A stretch of 64,000 nt of DNA from Edaphochlamys debaryana (GCA_016858145.1 JAEHOE010000020.1:62001-126000); one strand, 5' to 3'. Shown: positions 12,101 to 23,149, counted from the first letter of the stretch. Numbers and translations: made by a program. Notes: generated by a model from the sequence alone, not told the origin.

Positions 12101-15100
12101 CGCCCACTACGACCCCGCCCTCTCCTGCGCCCACGTGCTCCTCTACCTCCGGGCGCCCATCAACCTGTCGGAGAAGCAGACATCCATCCTCATGAGGTGG
12201 GGGGGGGGGCAATAGGCGGAGGGGGAGGAGGCCAAGCAGACGGCAGGGCTTGGTGTGTTTGGGACGGCAACGGCCTGCCGTGTGCACGCGTCGGCGAAAC
12301 ACACACGCATGTCGCAACCCCCCTCCCCCCCCCCCCCCCAGGGACATCCTGGACAACGGCAACGGGCTGCCCGAGTCCGACAGCTCCCAGTCCTACTACC
12401 GCTGGCTGGGCGTGGAGCCGGAGGACGTCAACGACAGGTGGGGGGGGGGGAGGGGGGGGGAGGCGGGATGGGAGCGTGTGTGTTTCGTGACGCGTCGGCG
12501 TCGTGTGTGGGGCTGGAAACGCAGCGCCCCTTCACTCCTCCCTCCTCCCCAGCATGCACCCGCCCGCCTGACCCATGTGTGTTCCTCCCTCCCCCCTCCT
12601 CCTCCCCCCCCCCTTCCCTTCCAGCGCCTGGATCGGCACCGTGGTCAACGAGGTGGAGGTGCTCAAGTGCAACGTGGAGTGCGGCTACATGTGAGGACCC
12701 AAAGGGGGGGGGGGGCGGTCAAGAGAACGAGAGGGCTTGGGCGGACCAGGGGCCGAGTCCGAGGCGGGTGCGGGTAAATGTGAGGCCTGCACATGGGAGA
12801 AAGGACGGACGGAAGAAGGCAGATTGGGAGGACCAGGGCCGGCGTCCGAGGTTGACTGTGGTTGGTGCGCCATGCCCAAATGTTTCAGAGCCGTAATCTA
12901 CAGTCCTGCTCCGGGGCTGCGGGAAGGCTTGCTGCTGGAAAGTGTGACCCAAGTTCTTTCCTCCGCTTGTACCGATGCATGCCCCCGCAGCAAGATGGAC
13001 CTGTGCACCACGTACAAGCAGTACAGCAAGCTGTGCAAGGTACGGGCTTGGCCGTACAGACACTGCCGTACTGTACTTCCCAGCATGCGCCCCTTGCTTG
13101 GCTGCCGTGTGGTCCCTGCCCTGCCCTCCGCAATCTCCCCCAGTCTGTGCCCCTCTACAACGCTCTCCAGTCTGTGCCCCCTCCCCCTCCCCCGCCTTCT
13201 CAGCTTCCTCTCATCCCCCTTCGACCCCCTCCCCCTCCCCCGCCTTCTCAGCTTCCTCTCATCCCCCTTCGACCCCCTCCCCCTCCCCCGCCTTCTCAGC
13301 TTCCTCTCATCCCCCTTCGACCCCCTCCCCCTTCCTCGCCCTTCCCTCCCCCCCCACCTACCCCCCGCAGAAGTTCATGGCGGCTGTGAACAACTCGGTG
13401 CTCAACAACGGCGTCGCGGTATGTGCGGCAGCTGTGATCCTACTGCCGTTCAGATGTGCCGTACCGTACTGCCTGTCATGTCATTGTTTCGCGAGCGTGC
13501 GTGTCTGACATATCCCTTTCCTCCCTCACTCCATCCTCCCCCTCCTCCCCCCCTCCCCTGTCAGGGCCTCATGCCGGCCTACCTCCGACCCGTGCTCGAG
13601 GTGAGCTCGGCGGCGCTTAGCTGCTCGGGGTTTTGGGCGGGCGGCATTCAGAGTACCTAACGCAGTACTCGATGTTACGCCCACATGCATTAATGTAACT
13701 GCATTCAGTGCATCACAATCGAGCACTGGAGTGACCATCCATGCGTGCATGTCGGTCGGTCGGGAGCAGGGACATGGGACCCCCGAGCTCCTCCGTTCCA
13801 TTTTGCCGCCCCCCACCCCCTTACAGCCCCCACACGCACCCGTACGTCATGTTCTCCCTCACCTCCCCCACTCCTCCCCCCTTACCCTTCCCCTCCCACC
13901 CCCCTGACAGGAGGGCATGCGGGCTGCGGGCATGACTAAGGACCGGGCGGGGGAGGCCCTCACGGCCTGGTTCAAGGCATACGTGGACTCACAGGTAGGG
14001 GGGGGGGCGAGGGAGGGTGGGGTGGGGTGGGGCGGGATTAACGGTGCCGGTAGTGCCGGGGGCTGACGGAAGGCACGCTGGGAGATGCGGGTCGCTCGAA
14101 AGCCAACAGCCCATCACGCTCCGTTCGCGCCCCTTCCCGTAACCCCACCACCACCACCACCACCTTCCCCCCCCCCAGGCAGAGGGCGCCCGCTCCAAAC
14201 TGGCCGCCTACGAGGCCGCCCCCGACAAGGAGCTGTGGGCCAACAAGTACAACTTCGGGGACGTGCCCGCACCGCCGGACAGGTGCGCGCGCGCGCTTGG
14301 GACTGGATTGTACGGCATCCGGGATCAGGATCTGGATCTGGACCCGGATCTTACGGTGGTTGGGGATCGGTCATCGCGGGCGGGGCCTGGCGTATTGCCG
14401 CCGCCACCCGACCTCGAATCCTGGATCCAACCTGGAACTCACCTCTGCAACGTGCTACCCCCCCAACCCCCCAACCCCCCAACCCCCCATCCCACCACCA
14501 CCCCAAGGGACGCCGTCGCGCTGTCGCTGCTGCCCGAGTGGCTGCAGGATGCACCCCCCGCCGAGGACGAGCCGGAGCTGGAGGGGGTGCTGACGGTGCC
14601 CAGGAAGGAGGACGACATCATTGCCTTCATCGTCAAGAGGTGCGTGAATGCCTCTTACTGATTATGCGCACGCGGGGCGCAAATGTCGAAGGGGGGGCAT
14701 TCTCGGGGGGCACATCCTCATACCGCTTGACTGTCGCGCCTCCTAACCCCTCTTTATGCCCCCCTCTCCACCGTCCCCAGGTTCCTGGCGCACGACCCCG
14801 CCACGCAGCGGCCCCGGCCCGTGCTGCCCCCGCCCCGGCGCCCCAACCCCTGGGAGCAGATGGCGGACCCCGAGAAGCCGGACAGCATCGCCTGGGGCTG
14901 GCCCTGTGAGTCAGCATGAGTACGGCGGTTGACGGTTGACGGTTGGGAGTTGGGAGTTGGGCAGCTGAGATGTGGGACGCTAGCTGGAGTGCGTGGGGAG
15001 TTGACGTGCTCGTCGGTCTTAGGCGGGTGTTGATCCAAGTTCGTTGCCAATCTACCCGCGGCCTGTCGTCGTGACGTCCCTCCCGCCCCGCCCCCCTGCA

Positions 15101-18100
15101 GTCATTCCCAAGGAGGAGATCGACAAGCAGCGACCCACCATCAAGCACCTGGGCAACGCGGGTGGGGGCAGGGCGGGGAGGGCGGGGGGGGGGGGAGAAG
15201 GAGGTAGGGTAAAACACACACGCATACGCACACGCGCACGCAACATCAAGCACCTGGGCAACGCGGGTGGGGGCGGGGAGGGGAGGGCGGGGGGTTAGTG
15301 GGACCGGATGAAGGGAGACGTGAGCGCTGAGCAAAGCCGCCGCGGGCTCTACCCCCTTGGCCCCCAAGGGCAGGGGGGCAGGGGTCAGCAACGCCGCTGC
15401 AGGCTCCATCTTCTTGGCGTCCGCATGGGGGGAGGGGGTGGGACAACGGGGACCGGGCTTGGACGGAGGCTTGGGTCGGGAGCTGAGTCGAGTAGGCAAG
15501 GAGGAGGCCCCTGAACTCCCGACTGTTGTCCAATTCCTCTTGCTGTCATCCCCCCCGCCCTCCCCAGACATCGTCATGGCCGTACTCCGTGCGTACGGCA
15601 GTGTGATGGTGTCCAGGGCCCGGGCCCTGAGCGAGCGGCTGCAGAAGGAGAGCGCGGCGCGGGCCAAGGCGGCGGCGGACGCATTCATCAACGAGTGGGT
15701 CGGGCCTGGGTCGGGCCTGGCTGGGGCCCTCCAGTGGGCCTGGGTTGGCCTTGGGTGCGGCCGTGGGGGTCGGGCAGTCGGGCCAAGGGTTCATGGCCTC
15801 CCCTCCCCACCGTCCCATTCGTCCCCCCCCCCACCCCCCAGGCAGCTGCAGGGGGCGGCCGCCGCTCGGATGGGGGCAGTCTCCAAGGTGCGTAGCCTGT
15901 GGGGGGGATGGGAGGGGGCCAGCCCGGGACCCCAGGCATGGAGGTGCATCAGCAGGGCATTCGCCCTCGCAACACGCAGGCCGTCGACCCCCTCCCATCC
16001 CTCCCTCTCCCTCCCCTCTCCCCCCCCCCCCCAGTTTCTGTCTGACCTGTCCCAGCCCTCCCGCTTCAATGAGGGACCCATCTTCGTGGCAGCGCTGGAG
16101 AACCCCATGTGAGGGGGGGAGGAAGGATCTTGGGGGGCAAAGGGGGTACAGGGTGGCAAGATGTCTGGGTTCATGTGTACGGCAGCTCTTAACCGTGCCC
16201 CCCTGCCCCCCCTGTCAGGTGGGAGGCCGCCACCGCCAAGGTCGGCTCCGGCCTGCGCCCCAGGGTGCTCATGTCCCGGCTGCGGGGGGCGGCGGCGCGG
16301 GGGCTGGTGCCGCGCATCGCCGACCCACTCGAGTTCGCGAAGGGGCTGGGCGAGAGGCCCATGGACAAGGTGAGGGGGGGGGAGGAGGGGGGGCGGGGAG
16401 GGCAGTTAAAAACGGGGGTTAGGTGGGGGTCGTGAGGGGGACAATCGCACGGTTCCTGGAGGGCCTAGCCTGCCAATGCCGAAAAGACGCCGCAAAACAC
16501 ACACGCTTTCCCCTTTCCTTCCTCCCTTCCCCCCTCCCCCCCAGTCCCCCGAGGAGGCCCTGTCCCTGATGGAGGGGCAGCTGGGGGCGGACCTGCCCCC
16601 CGCCCTGCGCTCGGCCCTCACCCAGGCCCTGACCATGGACATCGACGAGGACGAGGAGGTGGGGGGGGGGGGGGGGTTGTAGGAGGGGGAAAGACGAGGG
16701 AAAGAGTGCGTGTGTGTTTCGTGACACGGCAGTGCGAAGCACATCCGCTACTCCTCTTCAGCCACCCACTGGGCCGGCTTCCTGGTAGAAGAGGGGAAGG
16801 AGGGGTGGGTTTGTTCCGTGACGCGTGGGAACTGGGGTGGGTATCGTTGCATCTAGTGAAATCCACCTTCCCGTTTCTGCACGCTTTGGGCAATGCAGGG
16901 CAGCGCGGGCGAGGAGGCCGAGGCCGGGGCGGCTGCGGGCCCCGCTGCCGGCGGCCGCCGGAGGGGTGGCGCAGTCCCGGAGGGCGGCCAGGACCCCGAG
17001 GCCTCCGTGGTAGGTGCCATGGGGGGGGGAGGGGGGGCAGAGTGGACCTGACAGGGGGTAGAGGAGAGATGGGGGGAGAGAGGCACGGGAGGGGAGGGGG
17101 AGGGCACCCGAGCGCAGGACCCCGAGGGACTGGGGCCAGTAACAAATGGGGTGCCAGCGAGTTGTGGGCAGAACGTTAACCCCTTAACGCCTCTAATTTT
17201 TTTCCCCCCCAGGCCACGGTGGATGCCGAGATCGGCCCCGCAGCGGCGGCCATGGTCGAGACCCTGCAGCGGGTGAGGGGGGGGGTGGATCGGAGGGAAG
17301 GGGGGGGGCGCTGTGAAGAGCTCTGCAAAGCGGCCCTGTTGAACGTCAGACCTTGCCACTCGAGGTGCTGCGGAGTCGACATGTCATAGGCCTGACGCGT
17401 GCCTCTCCCTTCCCCACACCTCCCTCCCCCCCCCAGCTGGTCCGCGAGGCCGCCCCCACTGAGGTCCCCTCCCCCGAGGACATGGCTAGGGACCTGGCGG
17501 CGGCATTCGTGGAGCTGGTGAGGGGGGGGGGGGCAGACGTGTTGGGTGCTGCGTGGGTTGGCTTACTGCTACAAGTGTCATGCATGCCTTCCCCACATCG
17601 CCCGGCGTCAAACCTTCCCCCTCGCTCCATCAATCCCCTCCACCCTTAACCCCCTCCCTCCCTCCCTTCCCCCCCAGCGTGACCCCGACGCTCTGTGGGA
17701 GGTGCTGGAGACCAAGCTCGGCACCCGCCTGCCCGCGGCCGTGAGGACGGAGATGCAGCAGGTGTGTGGGGGGGGAGGGGAGGGGGAGCCATCCGGCCCT
17801 CTCGGGAGGGCAACACATGCATACACCGGCATCACACGGTCCCCACCTGCCCACCAGCCTGCCTGCCTCGCGCACCTCACCATCCGCGATGCCGTACACA
17901 CGCCTCAGTCGCACTGCCGTACATCACACGCGCTGCAACTGTCGTACTCGTTCTGGATCCACAGGGCGCCGACCAGTTCATGGAGCGCGTTCTGGCCAAG
18001 TACGAGTCGGCCGGTCGGGACATGTCGGCCGCCATCGGGGCCTGCACGCTGGTGACCGTGGGGGTGGTGGTGGCGGTGGCGGTGCTTCCGGACTCGGCGG

Positions 18101-19428
18101 ACAGAACCATCGAGGGGGCGCTCGAGGGCGCAGGGGCGGCGGCGGAGGCGGCGGAGGCGCTGGGGGCGATGGCGGAGGGCGACATGTGAGTGCGGGGGAG
18201 GGGAGGGGGAGGGGAGGTGGGGAGACAGGGGCCTGGGAATTGGGGAGGTCGGGGTTGAGGGGGTTGCGTGGAAACGATGGGGGGACGCGAGGGACCTCGA
18301 GGGAAGCAAGCGGGGGCATCCTTGGCGGGTAACGGACAGGACTGTACCCAGACGCCCTCATCTCGCTCTGCCGCCTCCGCACAACCCCCCTCCACCCCAA
18401 CCCCCTCCCCCGTGTCCCCCCCAGCCTGGACCTGCCGGTTCGTGAGGTGCTGGAGGAGGCAGCCGACGCCGCCCTAGCTCGCGCCCCCCTGACCCCCGCA
18501 CTGAGGGAGGCGCAGGCCAAGCTGGCCAAGCTGGGCGTGGACGTGAGTGGGCGGGCCGGTTGGCGGTTGGTGGTTGGCGGTTGGCGTTGGTTGGATGGTG
18601 TGGCTGGGCGAAGCGGGCGTGATAGTACACGTGCGTGCCTCCCCTGGGGTGCCCTGATGAGGTGCTCGCCCCCCTCATCACCTTCCCCCCCTTACCATCC
18701 CCCCCTTCCCCCCCTCACCTTCCCCCTTCGTCCCTGATAATATACCCCTCCTCCCCTCCTTCCCCAGCCCAAGGCCATTGCCAAACAGTTCGTCAAGAAG
18801 CTCCTCAAGGACGACGACGAGGAGGAGGACGGGGAGGACGACGAGGAGGGCGAGGGGGAGGAGGGCGAGGGCGGCGGCCTGGTGGAGGCTCTGGGCGAGG
18901 AGCTGGCGGGCTGCGTGGAGGGCGTCATGGAGGGCCTGCAGGGGGACATCGGGGCCATGGCGGACCAGATCGGGGTGAGGGGGGGGGTGGCGGGGTGGGA
19001 GGGGGGGGAAGGGGTAGGGGGGAGGGAGGGGGGGGAAGGGAGGGGGGGGGGCGAGGGGGGGTGGGAAGGAGGGAGGGTGGGTGACAGGGGGGGGACGACG
19101 GGGGTAGGGGACATACAGGACTGAAGACGAGCATGGCCTATGGACGGGGGTGGGGGTCAAGAGGCAAGGCTTTGGGGGTGGGGGAGGCACATGTCAGCGG
19201 AAGGGTGAGAGAAGTTAGGGCGAGGGAGGGGGACCAACACACGGTGGGCAAAACACACCGACCCCCCCCCCACCACCACCACCCTTCACTCCCCCCTCAC
19301 CCCCCCCCCTCCAGGCCGGCATCGACCTGGACCTGGGAGTGGACATGGCCTCCCTCACTGAGGGCCTGGACGCACTGTCAGAGGTGCTCACAGACATACT
19401 GGACATGCTGGGGATTGAGGACGCGTAG
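1..19428 (+). CDS. Large acidic ankyrin-repeat protein, ~65 exons, 5'-partial
   Basis: Successive open segments bounded by GT(or GC)...AG join in phase from the window edge to TAG at 19426-19428, giving about 5.9 kb of coding sequence (about 1,970 residues). Exon coordinates are given in the three segment entries. The order is: a first ankyrin-like helix pair (1-305), a long Asp/Glu-rich and low-complexity region (482-3902), a basic region (4301-5899), ankyrin-like repeats (about 6073-12437; cores GVTPLSYALFLLA, RVTPLHVGICQ, WLSPLHLACRFG), a helical charged region (12625-17761), a hydrophobic stretch in exon 17965-18185 (GACTLVTVGVVVAVAVLP) that could be a membrane segment, and an acidic C-terminus. 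Ankyrin repeats usually mediate protein-protein contacts; no catalytic motif is seen and I do not recognise the orthologue. The 5' end lies outside the window. Individual splice sites could be wrong, but phase continuity over more than 60 junctions makes the overall gene secure. Confidence 0.85.
4364..4404. repeat. 10-bp tandem repeat in intron
   Basis: The unit AAGCTCAAAG is repeated about four times in the intron between exons 4301-4342 and 4512-4559. It begins about 20 bases after the donor. Confidence 0.9.
8467..8612 (+). repeat. Duplicated 3' splice site plus exon start
   Basis: The string CCCCCCAGGACCTGCAGCGG and following bases occur twice, starting near 8469 and near 8586, so an acceptor and the first bases of exon 8592-8657 (DLQRAAK) are present in tandem about 117 bp apart. 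The downstream copy continues in the good reading frame. The upstream copy runs into non-coding C/T-rich sequence and lacks a donor in phase, so it is probably a decoy acceptor. Confidence 0.85.
8829..9455 (+). repeat. Six-copy ~115-bp tandem array spanning an exon end and its 5' splice site
   Basis: The exon end coding TSLMGVLVGMKK, its GTGGGG donor and about 75 bp of following intron (ending in CACACACGCACACGCG and GTGCCGTGCTGT) recur at about 8829, 8943, 9059, 9175, 9290 and 9406. The copies are nearly identical, differing mainly in G-run length. Only the first is joined to the upstream part of exon 8784-8864. The later units have no acceptor before the coding-like part, so they are probably intronic, but they provide six near-identical donors. 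Confidence 0.9.
13170..13345 (+). repeat. C/T-rich minisatellite in intron
   Basis: A unit of about 48 bp (CCCTCCCCCTCCCCCGCCTT then CTCAGCTTCCTCTCATCCCC and a short tail) is repeated about three times just upstream of the acceptor of exon 13371-13418. It expands the polypyrimidine region of this intron. Confidence 0.85.
15137..15290 (+). repeat. Duplicated exon end plus 5' splice site
   Basis: The exon end coding IKHLGNAG with its GGTGGGGGC donor at about 15138-15168 recurs at about 15243-15275, separated by an AAACACACACGC-type stretch. The first copy is continuous with exon 15102-15161. The second lacks an acceptor in front and is probably intronic. Confidence 0.85.
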
Positions 19429-20934
19429 AAGCGGGCAGCTGGCCTACTGCTGCAGGCTCGGGCTCAGTGTTGCGTGGGGTGGGGCGAATGAGGGTGGAAG
19501 GAGGCGCAGTAGAGTAAGAGGAGTGGGTGGCACCGGCACGGTTGGTGCAGCTGCGTGTGAATGTGGATGATGATGCGTGGTATTTAATTCGAGGGCCCCC
19601 TCAAAACCGCCTTCGCGAATGCGTGTGTCGCGAAGCCAGCGTGGCGATACGGTACGTACGTGTGAGTACGGTAGCGAGCCTAGGGGCCGAGTAGTGCTGC
19701 GGAGGGGCAGAGCCGAAGCCCTGCCTGCAGCCCTGGGCGCAGGCCTGGCCCTAATGCAGCCCACCGGGTGGATGGAGGCGCAAGTATGTGATATATACAC
19801 GCGCCGCCCCTCTCATGATAGCAGGCCTGGCCTGAGTGGATCCATTATGGGGCTCCGGAGCAAGCCGGGATTGGGCGAGGGTTGTTGTGAGCGAGTTCCA
19901 TCCTGCTTTTGGGGTCCTTTCCGGGTCAATCCGACATACAGACGTTTGGTAGAGCAGGGCGGGTGCGTGCGTGTGCTTGCAAATCCGTCCGCTCCAGCAA
20001 CTTGACCTGTCAAACTTGATGTGATCAAATCTACCCCCGGTGGGTGTTGCCCATCCACCGCCCCATGCGGTCACGGTGACCCTGACTGCACCGGCACCGG
20101 CACCTATCTAGCCGCCTACTCGCTCTCGCTCCCCTCGAACGCCCGCAGCCTTATAATAAGTGCCGACCGCCGGCCAGGCCCTGAGCCCGCTCGTACCGCT
20201 CGAGACTATTGAGACTACCTCGATAGGCTGGAATCACCGAGTCACGCACCGAGATTTGATGTAGTAACCATGCGCATTGGGTAGCAGGCCAGGGGACGGA
20301 TCGTCCCAACACCTTGGGGATCCCGCCAACACCGACCTTATTTGATGAACCACTGGGGCTGCCAACACTCTCTAGGAAGCCACCACTGACAACCGGGGCC
20401 CGACGCACACCCTGGGGATCTACCACCTCCAGGATCCATAGCATGACCTTGCATTGCGGGTTCACCACCTCAAGGACCCAAGCATCTTAAGGGACCCCGC
20501 TTACCCCGCTAACCCCGCCGCAACGACCCCCTACTGCGCTTGCCCGTTCAGTTTGTTGGGCGGGGGCACACAGGACGCACGCGCCACAACAGGGCTACAA
20601 GACAACAGGAACACTCCGCCCCCTTGCCGTGCACCGGCTACCTGCCTGCTCCAGCCATGCATGCCTGCTGCCCACACACACACAGCTGACTTCTCCAGCT
20701 GGCCTCAGCAGGCAGGAGTCCGGTTCTTGGCCACCCCCTACAAGACATAGTCCGCCAGAGTCCTCTGGTGTCCGGTGCTATGCTCCGGTCCAGGCATTCC
20801 CGGCAGCCACCCGCTAGCCCCCATGCATCCATGGCTGGTGCGCACGCACCATGACACGTAACAGCAGGGGGCCTCCGTCCAGGCCTCCATCCCCAGTACA
20901 TACCCCCAGCCGCTGACCCGCATGCGGGCCTACC
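19429..20934. other. Intergenic region between two convergent genes
   Basis: This stretch holds the 3' flank of the ankyrin gene and the 3' flank of the minus-strand gene ending at 20935. No open frame with credible splice sites, no tRNA-like or rRNA-like sequence and no repeat was recognised. It is less G/C-run-rich than the introns to its left. Confidence 0.5.
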
Positions 20935-23086
20935 TCACTGCAGCAGCAGAGCTCGGTGCAGCAACGATAGTCCGTGAAACCGGTCCCCGAGCTCCTCCTG
21001 GTCCTCCCACGGTACTCCGAACTCGTTGGCGATGCAGCGCAGAGCGCTGGACGTTGCCGCGTCCGGCACGCCTTCCCGGATCACGAGGCCGAAACCCGGC
21101 GAGAATAGCGAGAAGACGTGCACGCGGGGTTCTAAGCTGCCATACAGCTCCGCAATCTTGGCGCCGAGAATGCCTGCACGCACACAGGTGGCAGCAGTGG
21201 AGAACATCAACGTCAGATGGCTGTACGATTGAAGCGTGATGTGCGAGAGGTGGTCTGACGGCTCTGGCTAGCTAGCTACGGGGGGAGCTGGGGGCAACGG
21301 CATGGGCCCAGACCGCACGTACGTAGGCGATAGCGCGCGCAGGGCGAAAGGTCCGGAAAGAATGGAAGGTGCACACATGCATCATATGCGGCATATGAGG
21401 GATGGTCGACAAGGGAGAGGCGGGTCGAGGGGCTAGCTAGCTAGCAACACGCACGTCATTGGCTGGGGGCGCAGGGCTGCAGCTGCTTACCCGGGAGGCT
21501 CTTGTCATCCGCCCCCACGTCCGCGGGGACCCACAAGGGCACGGCCTTCACCAGGCACTTCCGCAGCTCTTTTTGGTTCCGCAGCACCCGCCGCCAGCCA
21601 TTCCCATGGGCTTTAGAATTGATGTGCTGGGCCCGCTCAACCCAATCTGTGGGGGGGATAGCGAGGGGGAGGGAGGGAAAGGGGAGTGTGTTTGTGTCGG
21701 CTCCCCGTGTCATTGGGCTGAGGAGTACTGTCGCGGGCACTGGGGTTGATGTGCTGGGCCTGCTCAACCCAATCTGTGGGGGGGGGCAGGCAAAAGGAAA
21801 CGTTTATGTCCACCACAGTACTAGCCCATCACACAATATGTCCGCCCTATCCTGTCTGCTGATGCCGTGTCTGTGCCGTACGCCTCCTGAATGTAAAGCG
21901 CATGCTTCCGTGCTAGCTTAGCCCGTGCCGGTCCCAATTGCAAGTGCGTGGCCAGGCTAACTGTCATCTTTGCCAAGCTGACGTCCTCCCAGCCCATGCC
22001 CCTGGCAGTGTTCGCCCAAGTAGCTTCTTCCCCTGGGGCAGCCGCCTGATCGTCCACCCTTCGTGCTGCTTCGGCCCATCCGGCCGGGAGCCGGCTAATA
22101 AGCGCGCCCAGGCCCTGTCCCATGTCTAGTCCATTGCGGAGTGCTTGCGGAAGCGCTCCCACCTGCGTGCCCAAAATGCTCTGGACTACCCTTTCGGCAT
22201 TTCGTACAGTACGGCACCCTACCCTCCGTCCACCCTCCCAGGCCTCCGTCCGTTCCCCGCCACCCTCCCGCCCTCTCCCCCTCCTGCCCTCCCACCCACG
22301 GCCGCACCTAGCACCCCGCGGGCGTCTCGGACGCCAGCGGCAAACATTGTAGCGTTGACGTTCTTCTGGGTCTTGAACAGCTTATTTTCGAGGCTGCCAT
22401 TCTCCTTGCTCACGTTGGTGATGTCTAAGCACAGGTTGGTGATCTTTTGCATGAGTTGGATGCGCTCGATGGTGCCGTCCATGAGCTTTTTGTGCAGCTG
22501 TGACTTCTCGTCTTGGACATTCTTGAGGATCTCTGTCACGCTTGTCTGCAGGTCTGGGGGCAGGCGTGCGATGACCTGTTCGGCCCTGGGGGGCCGGGCC
22601 GGGCACGTTGGCGTGCCCCCTTCGCGGGCCCGCTAATGGTTTCACGAGCCTCCCCCCCCCCTGCTTAAGACACTGGGCGTCACGGCCACCGAGGCAAAAG
22701 CCTGCTGCCACAGCCTGCACCGGCACGCGGTGAGCCGCCTCAAGAGCATCGTGAAAACCTACAGGACCCTCCGGCCAGGATGAGCACAAAGGGTGCGGAG
22801 GCACCCCCATGGTGGCGGGTCTGACCAACCCGCCCTCCTTAACCCACGCCAGGGGTAACCCGGCCTTAGATATTTCTATTTCTATTTCTATTTCACGAGC
22901 CTCACACTTACCCCACCCCCTGCCCACGCTAACGACTTGCCACCAAGTCATTACAAGTCGCGGACTTGCGTATGCTGGTGCTGGTGCGTACGCGCCGCGT
23001 GCAGCGTCGCGAGAGAACGAGTCCTCGAGTCGATGTCTGAAACCGCGCCTGGCTTCATAACTTGCAGTCAAGGAGTAGGACAGCAC
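20935..23086 (-). CDS. Unrecognised multi-exon protein gene (minus strand)
   Basis: On the minus strand four segments join in phase: 22585-22315 (coiled-coil-like, containing TEILKNVQDEKSQLHKK), 22180-~21835 (acceptor GTCCAG; GTQVGALPQALRNGLDMG), 21646-21491 (WVERAQHINSKAHGNG) and 21173-20935 (ILGAKIAELYGSLEPRVH, stop at 20937-20935). The donor at 21835 is the weakest call. A possible 5' exon lies at about 23086-22919 (open, followed by GTAAGTGTG), but no ATG is evident, so the start is unresolved. The acceptor of exon 21646-21491 is tandemly duplicated at 21744-21787. I do not recognise the family; no catalytic motif is visible. It could be a host gene or an ORF of a large mobile element. 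Confidence 0.55.
21618..21787 (-). repeat. Duplicated 3' splice site plus exon start (minus strand)
   Basis: The plus-strand string TTGATGTGCTGGGCC, then CGCTCAACCCAATCTG (C to T in the second copy) and a G run, occurs at 21618-21658 and again at 21744-21787. On the minus strand this is a C-run, CCACAG acceptor and the first ~30 coding bases (WVERAQHIN), present twice about 126 bp apart. Only the 21646 copy continues as a long open exon. Confidence 0.85.
22653..22890 (+). mobile_element. 5'-truncated LINE-like (non-LTR) retrotransposon fragment with target duplication
   Basis: A 13-bp direct repeat, TTTCACGAGCCTC, flanks this ~240-bp insert (22640-22652 and 22891-22903). The insert opens in frame with about 40 codons (LLKTLGVTATEAKACCHSL ... 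RTLRPG, stop at ~22782). It then has a short GC-rich 3' UTR and ends in a tandem TATTTC tail. A target duplication, 5' truncation, a C-terminal coding remnant and a short simple-repeat tail are the hallmarks of LINE insertions. It lies within an intron of the minus-strand gene. The clade cannot be assigned from so short a remnant. Confidence 0.65.
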
Positions 23087-23149
23087 AGCGAATACTCAAA
23101 TTGTGCTGGGGGCCAAAATTTGCCGAGCTGAACGACTAGGGGCCTAAAC

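Larger units (their letters stand above)
6511..12690 (+). other. Exon map of ankyrin gene, part 2 (ankyrin region)
   Basis: Proposed exons: 6511-6588, 6733-6813, 6934-7000, 7318-7377, 7526-7592, 7756-7868, 7979-8061, 8183-8249, 8592-8657, 8784-8864, 9697-9749, 9974-10015, 10107-10237, 10346-10374, 10564-10626, 10828-10899, 11080-11112, 11342-11420, 11732-11784, 11883-11963, 12087-12196, 12342-12437, 12625-12690. The exon ending at 8249 is followed by GCAAGA, so its intron is of the GC-AG type. Ankyrin-like cores lie at 6511-6813, 7756-8249, 9697-10237 and 12087-12437. Two introns here contain duplicated splice-junction sequence (8467-8612 and 8829-9455). Confidence 0.75.
12991..19428 (+). other. 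Exon map of ankyrin gene, part 3 (C-terminal region)
   Basis: Proposed exons: 12991-13039, 13371-13418, 13565-13600, 13911-13994, 14179-14282, 14508-14639, 14781-14905, 15102-15161, 15568-15694, 15842-15887, 16035-16108, 16219-16369, 16545-16658, 16899-17009, 17213-17272, 17437-17517, 17678-17761, 17965-18185, 18425-18542, 18768-18974, 19315-19428. Exons 16545-16658 and 17678-17761 encode two related motifs (EALSLMEGQLGADLPPALR and ALWEVLETKLGTRLPAAVR), an internal repeat. Exon 18768-18974 has a Lys-rich start followed by a DDDEEEDGEDDEEGEGEEGEG acidic run. The final exon is amphipathic helix-like and ends GIEDA before TAG. Confidence 0.75.
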
